64,000 nt of DNA from Deltaproteobacteria bacterium UBA2409 (GTDB lineage: Bacteria; Bdellovibrionota_C; UBA2361; DDRT01): assembly GCA_002343185.1 (NCBI GenBank), contig DDRT01000001.1, positions 304,736-368,735 of the forward strand. Reading direction: 5' to 3'. A model generated the notes under the pieces. That model had not been told where the DNA came from. It was given only the letters and a program-made list of their open reading frames with translations, and did no database searches. Every line of letters begins with the position of its first letter. Position 1 is the first letter of the stretch. A program made the position numbers and the translations under genes. This document shows, in pieces, positions 24,676-32,224 of the stretch.

Positions 24676-24709
24676 ATTATATAATACATCGTCTTACATC
24701 GTAAGACAA
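24676..24709 (-). promoter_or_regulatory. Toxin-antitoxin promoter with palindromic operator
   Basis: Read on the minus strand: -35 TTGTCT (24704-24709), 17-nt spacer, -10 TATTAT (24681-24686). The perfect inverted repeat GTCTTAC-ATC-GTAAGAC (24691-24707) covers the -35 and spacer. The predicted start of transcription falls within a few bases of the ATG at 24672, so the mRNA may be leaderless. Confidence 0.5.
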
Positions 24710-24729
24710 GAGTTTTTGAGTGACTTAAC

Positions 24730-25947
24730 ATGAAGTTTTTAAAGCTTTTTAGGCGTGAACTTGGACAAGAGATACTTCTTTGGGAGAAGGAGGGGCTTTT
24801 AAGCTCTGAATCAGCGGATAAGATTTTAAAGTTTGAAAACATCGAAAGAAGCTCACTTCAGGTAGGAACCTCGCTTTTAAGAGTTATTGCAGCTTTTCTT
24901 GTAGGTTTAGGGGTAATTCTTTTACTGAATAGAAACTGGAACGATATACCAGAATTTATAAGACTTATTGGATTAATTTCAGTCACTCTGTACGTTCAGT
25001 ACCAGGGAATAAAAAGTAAAGAAGGAAACGGAGAATATTCAGGTAGTCTATTAACATTAGGAGCAATTCTTTTTGGTGCGACTATTTTCTTGGTTGGGCA
25101 GATGTATCATTTGGGGATCCATTTTAATTTAGGATTTCTACTCTGGGCTCTTGGAGTTATTCCTTTAGGATATCTTTCAAATACACTTTTTGTTTCTATT
25201 ATTGGCGCAGTCGCAGCGCTTGTTTGGATGCAGAATCAAGAGATTGCATGGTTTTATCCTCTTTTAGTAGTTCCAAGCTTTGTTTTTGCTCTAAAGAGAG
25301 ATTCGATTATTTTATTCTTAATTTCTTCAGTTGGAGCTTTTATATTTGGAGCGCAAGTTTTAGATTATTTTGACACTCAAACTAAAGTAGCAATGCTCTT
25401 ATCATTTGGCCTTCTACCAGTAGTTCTTTCCTTGGGAGATAGTTTTAAGTTTTCAGGTATAGGCACATTTTTAAAGCTCTGGTCATTAAGAGGGATGCTT
25501 TTATTGTTATTTATCTTTAGCTGGGTTGATTATTGGGAGAATGCCCTTAAGGGAAATGTTCACCAATATACAATTCTTTACCTAGGCCTAGCGATTTTTG
25601 GATCATTAATTTTACTTTTAAATCCTTCTAAATGGGCAAAGATTATAAGCTTAGGATCTTTACTATTTTTAGGAGTATTTCCATTTATTACTTGGGAATA
25701 TTCGATTTTGCTTTTTATTCTAACAAATCTTTTTATTGTATTTTTAAGCATTTTATTTATGGTTAAAGGAATTAAAGGCAAAAATAGTAAACTTGTTAGT
25801 TTTGGAGCTTTTTATTTAATTGCGTTAGCCCTTGCAAGATTTTTCTCAGTAGATACTGACTACGTTGTAGCAGGAGTTATTTTTGTAATAGTTGGAGTGT
25901 TCTTCTTATTCTTTGAGTCGTGGTTAAAAAGGAGGCTAATAGCATGA
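24730..25947 (+). CDS. DUF2157 integral membrane protein
   Basis: A 405-residue protein with a short soluble N-terminal helix-turn (FRRELGQEILLWEKEGLLSS), a DUF2157 hallmark, then about 12 membrane helices from residue 50 on, including FLVGLGVILLLNRNWNDIPEFIRL. Function is unknown in the family. It overlaps the next gene by ATGA, and members are regularly paired with GDYXXLXY proteins, as here. Confidence 0.82.
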   Translation: MKFLKLFRRELGQEILLWEKEGLLSSESADKILKFENIERSSLQVGTSLLRVIAAFLVGLGVILLLNRNWNDIPEFIRLIGLISVTLYVQYQGIKSKEGNGEYSGSLLTLGAILFGATIFLVGQMYHLGIHFNLGFLLWALGVIPLGYLSNTLFVSIIGAVAALVWMQNQEIAWFYPLLVVPSFVFALKRDSIILFLISSVGAFIFGAQVLDYFDTQTKVAMLLSFGLLPVVLSLGDSFKFSGIGTFLKLWSLRGMLLLLFIFSWVDYWENALKGNVHQYTILYLGLAIFGSLILLLNPSKWAKIISLGSLLFLGVFPFITWEYSILLFILTNLFIVFLSILFMVKGIKGKNSKLVSFGAFYLIALALARFFSVDTDYVVAGVIFVIVGVFFLFFESWLKRRLIA

Positions 25948-26405
25948 GAATGACTCTTTATTTTAACGCGCTACTTCTTTTAGGTCTTTTTATTTTTGCG
26001 AAATATCCTCTTTGGATAGGAGACGATCTTTATTTAAAAGTTTTGCCTGTTGATCCAGTAGATCCGATGAGAGGAAGATATGTAACTTTAAGGTTTGATG
26101 CTTCCAGGTTTCCTAGTAATTTAACTAAAGATTCATTTAAGCATGGCGATACTATTTATGTTTCTCTTGATTCTGAGATGAAGCCTATAAGTGCCAGTAA
26201 AGATCGCCCAAAAGTTAAGCCATTTTTAAAGGGGATGTTCCAAAGTTACCTTGGTGATGAAATCTCAGTTTTGTATGGCCTTGAAGCCTTTTTTGCCCAG
26301 GTTCATGAAGCACAAGAGCTAGAAACTAAAGAGCTAATAGCCCATATCAAAGTTGCAGGAGATGGGGAGGGGAGGTTGGTTAGCGTACAAGTTGATACGA
26401 AATAG
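25944..26405 (+). CDS. GDYXXLXY-domain protein
   Basis: A 153-residue protein with one N-terminal membrane helix (TLYFNALLLLGLFIFAKYPLW) and a periplasmic domain. LKVLPVDPVDPMRGRYVTLRFD matches the family's PVDPRDLLRGDYVxLxY core, with GR in place of GD. I chose ATG 25944, preceded by GGAGG and overlapping the DUF2157 stop by ATGA; an upstream start inside DUF2157 is less likely. Unknown role. Its end overlaps the convergent TadG-like gene by 26 nt. Confidence 0.8.
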   Translation: MRMTLYFNALLLLGLFIFAKYPLWIGDDLYLKVLPVDPVDPMRGRYVTLRFDASRFPSNLTKDSFKHGDTIYVSLDSEMKPISASKDRPKVKPFLKGMFQSYLGDEISVLYGLEAFFAQVHEAQELETKELIAHIKVAGDGEGRLVSVQVDTK

Positions 26406-28458
26406 ACGAGCCTAGTAAATCAGTCATGATATTTTGAAGCTGAGCTTCCTGCGATCCAAAAGGAGCTCCTCCATTCCAGCAATTTAGATCTGTGCCTGGC
26501 GTTACAATAGGATAGTAATTTCCGCCAGTATACCATGCTGCAGTAAGCCAAGCGGTATTAGGAAGTCTAAAAGGTTCGTCAGGCGATCTAAATCTATAGG
26601 CATCCCTACAATGACTTGAGTTGTAGTTTCTGTTACATCCCTCTGTATCAGCAGAAGTAATTGGCAAACGTCTCTCTCTTGCCCATTTCTGGGTTTCAGT
26701 GCTGTTTCCACTGCTAGGGCATCCAGGGATATCAATTAGATTTGGGTCTATGTCTTCCCCCATTAGTATTACATCAAGTGCTATGTTTTTTGGTGGGAGG
26801 TCTCTTCCTATCTGACCACTAAGATACTGAGCGAACTGAAAAATATTACTCATCGAGTCCAGATAGTACTTAATGTCTTGAGAATTACATTGAATGCTAT
26901 TTACTAAACCATCTATTGCATTTTGATTGCCATTAAAATTGAAATCTGAATTTATAGTATCTAGGAATCCACCACGTGACGTACCAATTGATCCTCTTCG
27001 AGAGCAGTTTGGGATGCCATCATTGCTTATGAAAATAATTCTTTGATTAGTTCTAGTCCCAGCGGTTCTTGCTCTCATTAGCTCAAAATAAGCCTGAACT
27101 AGTCCCCAAGTAGCATCAGTAAATCTATTAAAGGAGGGGAATATTCCGGAGCGCACAAGTCTATCTGCGTGCTCCTGAGTCATGTTGGTAGATATATTAT
27201 TGAGTGCCAGTGAAGCTGGATTTGTAATTAAAACATCCATCGCTTCTCCGAAGGTCATCGATCTAAAAATTCTTGACCAGCCAAAAGGTGCTCTTAATTG
27301 TAATGCGTCAGTGGTCGGTATAAATGTTTCGCCACTTGCCATGGTTCTTGGGCCATCAAAGAATAGGACTCCAATTCTGTTTCCTGAAACGTTTACCTCC
27401 CCCATCTGCTCTACTAAATTTTCAAGTGCCCCAAGAATAAGCCTCATTGGCTCAGGTCCATGGTAGTTAGTTTCATTAATAGTTAGATCTCTAACTAGTA
27501 CATCGCCTAAGTATTGGTCATTCTCAAATCCGATCTCGTCTGGTAGGTTCTCGCCCAGTTCGTAGTATCTATGAATAGGATTATGATCATATCCTGTTAG
27601 AAGGCTTGTATCGGCAACACCGTCAGAATCATAGTAGTCAGATTGAAAGTGTCGTCTTGCATCGGTTGTAAGCCCACCTCTAGATAACTCAAGGCGTTCA
27701 AAAATTTCATCATGGCTAACGCCGGAAGATGCAGGATCTGTTCTGTAGGTTGTATTCTCACCATATGGCATAAACACAAACTCAGAGCGTCTAAAGTCAA
27801 CAGTGTCTGTCCTTAAATGATTTGTACCTACAGTGGATCCAGAAACATCAATTACAAAGTAAAGTTCAGGGGGAACATTCGTAGCTATAGAAGATACGCT
27901 TATCGGAATAGCGCCGAACCCGAAGATTCTTCCAAAGTTATTTATAAGTGGTTGGTAAGGTTGACCAGTAACACGTATACTACTAACTCCTAAAGTTGGG
28001 CTCGCGTTACGAGAAGCGCCATTTACCCTACAGAAAGTAGGAGTTGTTACGGAATCGCATGTGAAATTATCAGTAAAATTTGAGCGTAGTAGAGCAGCAT
28101 CAAGCTCAGCTTGAGCACCAAGAGGAAAGAATCTGCCTGGCTCAATTCTGACAAATGGTTGATCGGGCTCAACATCATCAAACCAGATTATTGAGTTAGA
28201 AAGTTCTGAAAAGTTTGAATTTTGTTCGATAAGTTCATTTAGATCGTCCTCAAGCGCAGCTTTTAAGGCATTATAATCAGAGTTAGCCTGAACTCTCATC
28301 CAAAGCTCAAGTGAGGATAGAGCTGCCCTATCTGTTGTAGTTTGAGCCCTATTTGCAGCAGCAGACCAAAAACCTAAATCCACAGCAAGGGTAATTAAAA
28401 GTAAAAATGAAACAATTAGTAGAGCGACAAATGGAAGAACAAAGCCTTTCTTATTCAT
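26380..28458 (-). CDS. TadG-like pilus-associated protein with von Willebrand A domain
   Basis: 692 residues. The N-terminus KKGFVLPFVALLIVSFLLLITLAVDLGFW with ANRAQTTTDRAALSSL is the TadG/pseudopilin-like anchor. From about residue 205 a VWA domain begins with the MIDAS motif YFVIDVSGST; IGVLFFDGP and IIFISNDGIPN follow as core strands. There are several cysteines in the second half (GIPNCSR, SIQCNSQ, DIPGCPSS, EGCNRNYNSSHC). It is probably a surface adhesin or tip protein of a Flp/Tad pilus. It is third in an operon with two TadE-like genes (8-nt overlap). Confidence 0.82.
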   Translation of the reverse strand: MNKKGFVLPFVALLIVSFLLLITLAVDLGFWSAAANRAQTTTDRAALSSLELWMRVQANSDYNALKAALEDDLNELIEQNSNFSELSNSIIWFDDVEPDQPFVRIEPGRFFPLGAQAELDAALLRSNFTDNFTCDSVTTPTFCRVNGASRNASPTLGVSSIRVTGQPYQPLINNFGRIFGFGAIPISVSSIATNVPPELYFVIDVSGSTVGTNHLRTDTVDFRRSEFVFMPYGENTTYRTDPASSGVSHDEIFERLELSRGGLTTDARRHFQSDYYDSDGVADTSLLTGYDHNPIHRYYELGENLPDEIGFENDQYLGDVLVRDLTINETNYHGPEPMRLILGALENLVEQMGEVNVSGNRIGVLFFDGPRTMASGETFIPTTDALQLRAPFGWSRIFRSMTFGEAMDVLITNPASLALNNISTNMTQEHADRLVRSGIFPSFNRFTDATWGLVQAYFELMRARTAGTRTNQRIIFISNDGIPNCSRRGSIGTSRGGFLDTINSDFNFNGNQNAIDGLVNSIQCNSQDIKYYLDSMSNIFQFAQYLSGQIGRDLPPKNIALDVILMGEDIDPNLIDIPGCPSSGNSTETQKWARERRLPITSADTEGCNRNYNSSHCRDAYRFRSPDEPFRLPNTAWLTAAWYTGGNYYPIVTPGTDLNCWNGGAPFGSQEAQLQNIMTDLLGSSISYQLVR

Positions 28459-29671
28459 TTATATCCACACAGGAATTTCCGATTAATTGATAACCGTCGG
28501 GGCAAACACACTCACAACTACAATCATTCATTCTTGGCGAAGGTTTTGGTTCTCCTACGAAGCCACTTGGATCGCAATATCCACTTTTGCATTTACATTG
28601 GCTGCCATCTCTTTCAACATTTTGTCCAGTGCACGTGCATGCACAATTCCACTCTTGCCTCATGCAACTTCCACATGGCTGTGGACACCTACAACTGCCA
28701 GATCCACTACCATCTGGTATGCATTCCCGTGGATCTCCTTCTCGAGGGCATGTTCTACATGCACATGCCCAGTAATCAAACCATGCACATGGGCTACCAA
28801 GTTCAATTTTACACTCCTGATTAGTTTTTGGATTAGGACATCTAGCTTCTTCTAAACATTCACAGCGCTGTGGATCCGGATTGACGACTTTGTTTTGTCC
28901 AACGCAGTAGTTTAGTAATGCCTGCCTGTCACAATCACAGGTGCATGTTTCCATGTTTCTTACCCATCTCCCTTGAGGTCCATCAGGTGGGCATGGGAAG
29001 TTAGCAGGGCACATGCAAGTACAACTATCATTTGGATCTGGTAAGTAATTTCCAGTACAAGAGTCAGGGGGACAATCACACTGACAAGTTCCTGGAAGAT
29101 AAGTGCTACAGTTATTTATACAGTCACAACTTCCATCTGGTCTTCTTACCTGACCAGGTGGGCAGCCACAAAGTTCTCCTACTAAGTCACACCGACATTC
29201 CGGGAGATTTTTATTTTTTTCGCACATTATCATTGGTCTAAGATTGCTACCGACTGTAAGTGTAGAGGTGAGACTCTGTGCTCGAATGAATAGATCTCTT
29301 CCGATAAATGGAATCAGTGAATCAAAAGGTGCAATTACCTCAATTCTAATCATCCCTTCTTGTCCAGGAGGTGGAAGACTAATAAAGGGTGAAGTTTCAC
29401 CATCTATTTCAATCATTTCGTAATTAGTCAGTTCAACAAAGCGCAACACTTCATCTCTGACCTCTTGAATTCCAGCGTCTCGAATAGCAGGATCTCCGGA
29501 TAATAATGACTCCATCTTAGAAGCAAAATCAGCTCCTTTATGCGCACCTAGTTGAAACATTGCTAATCCAAAGCCATATCTACAAACATCTATTACTCCA
29601 AGAAGAGCGATTAAAATAATTGGAAGTGCGATTGCAGCTTCAACAAATGTGGCTCCTCTTAGTCTTTTCAT
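28451..29671 (-). CDS. TadE-like pseudopilin with long cysteine-rich EGF-like extension
   Basis: 406 residues. The N-terminus KRLRGATFVEAAIALPIILIALLGVIDVCRYGF is a TadE prepilin-like anchor (G then E at +5). A TadE-type domain runs to about residue 165. The rest, about 240 residues, has about 44 cysteines in recurring CxC, CPP and CxCxC units (CRCDLVGELCGCPPG, CTCDCD, CVCPDGYQLIGNSC), similar in look to EGF or tenascin-type repeats. This extension is not part of ordinary TadE. Disulfide-stabilised fibre or adhesive function is inferred. It is 3 nt from the upstream TadE gene. Confidence 0.8.
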   Translation of the reverse strand: MKRLRGATFVEAAIALPIILIALLGVIDVCRYGFGLAMFQLGAHKGADFASKMESLLSGDPAIRDAGIQEVRDEVLRFVELTNYEMIEIDGETSPFISLPPPGQEGMIRIEVIAPFDSLIPFIGRDLFIRAQSLTSTLTVGSNLRPMIMCEKNKNLPECRCDLVGELCGCPPGQVRRPDGSCDCINNCSTYLPGTCQCDCPPDSCTGNYLPDPNDSCTCMCPANFPCPPDGPQGRWVRNMETCTCDCDRQALLNYCVGQNKVVNPDPQRCECLEEARCPNPKTNQECKIELGSPCAWFDYWACACRTCPREGDPRECIPDGSGSGSCRCPQPCGSCMRQEWNCACTCTGQNVERDGSQCKCKSGYCDPSGFVGEPKPSPRMNDCSCECVCPDGYQLIGNSCVDINE

Positions 29672-29674
29672 GGT

Positions 29675-30160
29675 TTATTGCAGATCCTGATTATATAAAT
29701 ATGGCCCCCTACTTTCGATAGTGATAGAAGGGAGTGGTAAAAAACGCATACCAATCAGCTGTTCCGCTGAGACCGTAGCTCGTATCAAAATATCAGACTC
29801 CTCTCCATCTCTAATTCGCTCCATATATAACTCGCTCACAAAAGGATTAGAAATTCGATCGTCAAATATATATAAAGTTCCTGGTGCATTATTATGGGTA
29901 GGAAAGACCTTGTAGGCGTCAACTAAGCCAGCAACATAGTTTCTAATCGGTGCAAAATCATTTGGCTTATTAACGCTGTTATCTACTGGTAAGTTGCGCA
30001 TTGAAGGCGTATTTGCGAAGCGAAGAGCTTCGTTTGTAAGTGAAGTGACTTGGATATATCTGACAAAAATCGTAGAAAGAATAAAAACCCCACCTGCAAT
30101 TATGCCTAAAACAGGGAGGACTACTAGGGTTTCAACCAATACAGCACCTTTCTGCTTCAT
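29675..30160 (-). CDS. TadE-like pseudopilin
   Basis: 161 residues. KQKGAVLVETLVVLPVLGIIAGGVFILS is a typical TadE N-terminus: processing after KG, Glu at +5, hydrophobic stem. A small periplasmic beta domain follows, without cysteines. It is first of the three-gene tad-like operon; the core secretion genes (tadA ATPase, tadB/C, rcpA) are not in the window. It contributes a minor pilin or assembly factor. Confidence 0.8.
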   Translation of the reverse strand: MKQKGAVLVETLVVLPVLGIIAGGVFILSTIFVRYIQVTSLTNEALRFANTPSMRNLPVDNSVNKPNDFAPIRNYVAGLVDAYKVFPTHNNAPGTLYIFDDRISNPFVSELYMERIRDGEESDILIRATVSAEQLIGMRFLPLPSITIESRGPYLYNQDLQ

Positions 30161-30262
30161 ATCCTGCTAATTAACCTACAAAACCTCTGAGTTTGTCACC
30201 CATTTTTTATTATATCCCTACACCAGGAGCTTACTCAAAAAAGCCCTAGTATATTAGAATCA

Positions 30263-30706
30263 TCATTCGAGCTTTTGTTGCCGTTTTTCTTTAAAAAATT
30301 GCTGAATTAGCTCTTTTGACTCGACTTCTAAGATCCCTCCAATAACCTCAATTTGCTCTCCTAACATATATTTCGAACCTAATGCCCCACTTATAGGCTC
30401 AAATGCCCCAAAAACTACTCTAGAGATTCGTGAATTGATAATCGCACCTAAACACATTAAACAGGGCTCCAAGGTTACGTATATAGTACATCCTTCAAGT
30501 CGCCAGTTGTCCAAGCTTCCTGTTGCAGCCCTAATCGCTAAAACTTCAGCATGAGCCGTTGCATCTTTTAGCTCTTCAATCCTGTTTCTTCCCATCCCGA
30601 TTATTTGATTATCTCTGACAATCACAGCTCCAACCGGCACTTCATCAGCTTTATAGGCTCCTAAAGCCCAGTTTAGAGCAGATTTCATGAAAAATTCATG
30701 GCTCAC
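30263..30706 (-). CDS. tadA: tRNA-specific adenosine deaminase TadA
   Basis: Deaminates A34 to inosine in tRNA-Arg(ACG). Zinc and catalytic motifs are THAEVLAIRAA-like HAE and TLEPCLMCLGAI (PCxxC), with VPVGAVIVRDNQIIG before them. I start at GTG 30706 (VSHEFFMKSALNWAL), which aligns with the SHEYWM start of E. coli TadA; the longer open frame upstream is Leu/His-rich, unlike the family, and would run into brnT. 147 residues is a usual length. Its expected substrate, tRNA-Arg(ACG), is encoded about 0.95 kb away at 31642. Confidence 0.93.
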   Translation of the reverse strand: MSHEFFMKSALNWALGAYKADEVPVGAVIVRDNQIIGMGRNRIEELKDATAHAEVLAIRAATGSLDNWRLEGCTIYVTLEPCLMCLGAIINSRISRVVFGAFEPISGALGSKYMLGEQIEVIGGILEVESKELIQQFFKEKRQQKLE

Positions 30707-30732
30707 CTTGTGGATTATATTGTGGTTTCTGA

Positions 30733-30774
30733 TTGTATGTAAGTGAAGAATAGGGCATAATAAATGTATATACA
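30733..30774 (+). promoter_or_regulatory. brnTA promoter and palindrome
   Basis: -35 TTGTAT (30733-30738), 17-nt spacer, -10 CATAAT (30756-30761), then the perfect palindrome TGTATATACA (30765-30774) at the expected transcription start, 4 nt before the brnT ATG. BrnA antitoxins repress their own promoter, so the palindrome is a candidate operator. Confidence 0.45.
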
Positions 30775-30777
30775 AAT

Positions 30778-31068
30778 ATGTTTGCTTGGGATGTAGAAAA
30801 AGCAATATCAAATTACTACAAGCACGGCATATCGTTTGAGTATGCAACTACGGTTTTTCTAGATAACCATGCTCTTGTTGTTGATGATGTTAAGCATTCT
30901 AGAGTTGAATCCAGGAAAATTAGAGTTGGAGCAGCTGAAGACGGTAAAATATTAACAGTAGTATATACGGTAAGGAGATTAAGCAATGGCAAAGAAACGA
31001 TCAGGATCATCAGCGCGCGACAAGCGTCCCGTAAGGAGCGCAAGGCACTTACCAGACTCAGAAATTGA
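30778..31068 (+). CDS. brnT: BrnT-family toxin
   Basis: A 96-residue RelE-fold ribonuclease toxin. It opens FAWDVEKAISNYYKHGISFEYATTVFLD, the diagnostic BrnT start (W-D--K---N--KHG-SFEEA--VF-D), and ends RIISARQASRKERKAL, the family's closing strand and helix. It is followed by brnA, whose start lies inside it by 83 nt. It is divergent from tadA. Confidence 0.93.
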   Translation: MFAWDVEKAISNYYKHGISFEYATTVFLDNHALVVDDVKHSRVESRKIRVGAAEDGKILTVVYTVRRLSNGKETIRIISARQASRKERKALTRLRN

Positions 31069-31279
31069 TTTCAGTGATATTCCTGAACTCTCAGATCAGC
31101 AGTTAGCACGAGCTAAACCAGTGGGTAGACCTAAAGCTGAAAATCCGAAGCAACTAATTGCTTTTCGGGTTTCACCTAACCTGATCTACAAACTTCGAAA
31201 AATAGCTAAGAAGAAAAGAAAACCTTATCAGACACTTATGCATGAACTCCTTGAGCAAGCTGTTAAGGAGGTTGCTTAA
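30986..31279 (+). CDS. brnA: BrnA-family antitoxin
   Basis: A 97-residue protein with a basic N-terminus, the DIPELSDQQLARAKPVGRPK linker typical of BrnA and a C-terminal ribbon-helix-helix (KQLIAFRVSPNLIYKLRKIA, PYQTLMHELLEQA). The start ATG has a strong site (AAGGAG at 30972-30977) placed inside brnT, so the 83-nt overlap is probably real. The stop is followed after 4 nt by a tRNA-like fragment. Confidence 0.9.
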   Translation: MAKKRSGSSARDKRPVRSARHLPDSEIDFSDIPELSDQQLARAKPVGRPKAENPKQLIAFRVSPNLIYKLRKIAKKKRKPYQTLMHELLEQAVKEVA

Positions 31280-31289
31280 TTTAGAGGGA

Positions 31290-31348
31290 GGGGGTTCGAA
31301 TCCCAAATAATTTAGTGTGGCGAATGTATCAACCGCGCCAGCGGTTGA
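31290..31348. repeat. tRNA-Ser T-arm fragment plus perfect 8-bp hairpin
   Basis: GGGGGTTCGAATCCC (31290-31304) equals the T-arm of the tRNA-Ser(TGA) gene that lies just beyond, but in the opposite orientation. Between the two copies is TCAACCGC-GCCA-GCGGTTGA (31329-31348), a perfect 8-bp stem. The unit is thus an inverted tRNA-end repeat around a hairpin. Confidence 0.75.
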
Positions 31349-31363
31349 ACCAACAACAGGGCT

Positions 31364-31450
31364 CGGAAGGAGAGGGATTCGAACCCCCGGATACCTTTCG
31401 GCATCGCCGGTTTTCAAAACCGGTGCCTTAAACCACTCGGCCATCCTTCC
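31364..31450 (-). tRNA. tRNA-Ser(TGA)
   Basis: Read on the minus strand: acceptor GGAAGGA/TCCTTCC, D-arm TGGCCGAGTGG, anticodon stem-loop CCGGT-TTTGAAA-ACCGG giving TGA, a long variable arm (CGATGCCGAAAGGTATC), and T-arm GGGGGTTCGAATCCC. It is class II as expected for Ser. CCA is not encoded. Confidence 0.95.
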
Positions 31451-31543
31451 CTAGAATGGAAGAGAGTAAGAAATGTTGAGTTATAATGCAATCTTAACCC
31501 TCATCTCTATGATCTCGGATTATGTGGTGTTAATATGCCTTTT

Positions 31544-31629
31544 CTAACTTGGGGGTCAGACCGGAAGGCCTGACCAGGCAGCCGCTAGCATTTGTCTGGT
31601 CAGGCCTTCCGGTCTGACCCCCAAGTTAG
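31544..31629. repeat. Long palindromic element (34-bp arms), copy A
   Basis: Arms 31544-31577 and 31596-31629 are perfect reverse complements around the 18-nt spacer GCAGCCGCTAGCATTTGT. Each arm contains the dispersed element GGTCAGACC-GGAA-GGCCTGACC. Copy B at 32036 has the same spacer and differs in the arms only by paired changes. Confidence 0.93.
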
Positions 31630-31641
31630 TTTTATTGTTAT

Positions 31642-31715
31642 GCACCTTTAGCTCAGCTGGATAGAGCGTCTGGCTACGAACCAGAAGGTCGGAGGTTCGA
31701 CTCCTTCAAGGTGCG
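31642..31715 (+). tRNA. tRNA-Arg(ACG)
   Basis: Acceptor GCACCTT/AAGGTGC, D-arm GCTCAGCTGGATAGAGC, anticodon stem-loop TCTGG-CTACGAA-CCAGA giving ACG, T-arm GGAGGTTCGACTCCTTC. The A34 of this tRNA is the classical TadA substrate. CCA is not encoded. Confidence 0.96.
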
Positions 31716-31729
31716 TATTATTTTGTTTA

Positions 31730-31820
31730 GGAGAGTTGCCCGAGTGGCCGAAGGGGGTGGTTTGCTAAACCACTGTACGGGATAAAACCTGTACCGCGGG
31801 TTCGAATCCCGCACTCTCCG
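31730..31820 (+). tRNA. tRNA-Ser(GCT)
   Basis: Acceptor GGAGAGT/ACTCTCC, D-arm TGCCCGAGTGGCCGAAGGG, anticodon stem-loop GTGGT-TTGCTAA-ACCAC giving GCT, long variable arm, T-arm GCGGGTTCGAATCCCGC. Its 3' end is duplicated downstream, both forward and inverted. Confidence 0.95.
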
Positions 31821-32013
31821 TGTTTATTGGCTCGTCTTCTGGCGAAGACGAGACATGAGAGAGTGCGGGATTCGAACCCGCTGCCCCGCCGCGGGAAAAT
31901 AAGGCTTCGAATCCAGTTTGCGTTAGCAAACTGGGAGCACCGCACTCTCCGTGTTTATTGGTTCGTCTTCTGGCGAAGACGAGACATGAGAGAGTGCGGG
32001 ATTCGAACCCGCT
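31811..32013. repeat. Tandem tRNA-tail/hairpin unit (131-nt period)
   Basis: Positions 31811-31882 and 31942-32013 match with one visible difference (C/T at 31831/31962). Each unit holds the tRNA-Ser(GCT) tail GCACTCTCCG, a perfect hairpin TCGTCTTC-TGGC-GAAGACGA, then GAGAGTGCGGGATTCGAACC, the reverse complement of the tRNA 3' end. 31796-31818 and 31859-31881 are a 23-bp perfect inverted pair. The 59 nt between units hold another hairpin, CAGTTTGC-GTTA-GCAAACTG (31914-31933). Confidence 0.9.
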
Positions 32014-32035
32014 TCTAGTGAGCATGAGAATTGAA

Positions 32036-32117
32036 AACTTGGGGGTCAGGCCGGGAGGCCTGACCAGGCAGCCGCTAGCATTTGTCTGGTCAGGCCTCCC
32101 GGCCTGACCCCCAAGTT
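32036..32117. repeat. Long palindromic element (32-bp arms), copy B
   Basis: Arms 32036-32067 and 32086-32117 are perfect reverse complements with the identical 18-nt spacer found in copy A. Compared with copy A, A-to-G changes at two left-arm positions are matched by T-to-C changes at the two partner positions. Inside each arm GGTCAGGCC-GGGA-GGCCTGACC is itself a 9-bp hairpin. Confidence 0.93.
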
Positions 32118-32129
32118 AGTATTTTTTTT

Positions 32130-32199
32130 GGAGAGATGGCCGAGTGGCTGCTGAGTTGTTTTGTTCTACCTCCGGTAGAACGGCCTTCATCCACTCGGT
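32130..32199. pseudogene. Truncated tRNA-Ser 5' end with inverted copy
   Basis: GGAGAGATGGCCGAGTGGCT (32130-32149) equals the first 20 nt of tRNA-Ser(GGA) at 32225, but no anticodon arm follows. Next is a perfect hairpin GTTCTACC-TCC-GGTAGAAC (32163-32181), then CGGCCTTCATCCACTCGG, the near reverse complement of the tRNA D-arm region. Not a working tRNA. Confidence 0.85.
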
Positions 32200-32224
32200 A
32201 TATTTTTATTAGGTTTTTAAATAG

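Noticed and set aside
28487..29241. Plus-strand open frames opposite the Cys-rich TadE gene
   Set aside because: Their His/Cys/Thr-rich composition is the mirror of the cysteine-rich gene; the minus-strand frame has a clear prepilin signal and operon context.
30707..30847. Longer N-terminus for TadA
   Set aside because: The extra residues are unlike the family and would overlap brnT; GTG 30706 matches the known TadA start.
31811..32013. Possible CRISPR-like or integron-like array
   Set aside because: Only two units, 72-nt repeats with a 59-nt spacer, derived from tRNA-Ser; no cas or integrase gene.
32130..32199. A fifth tRNA gene
   Set aside because: Only the first 20 nt match tRNA-Ser; no anticodon or T-arm follows, so it is called a fragment.
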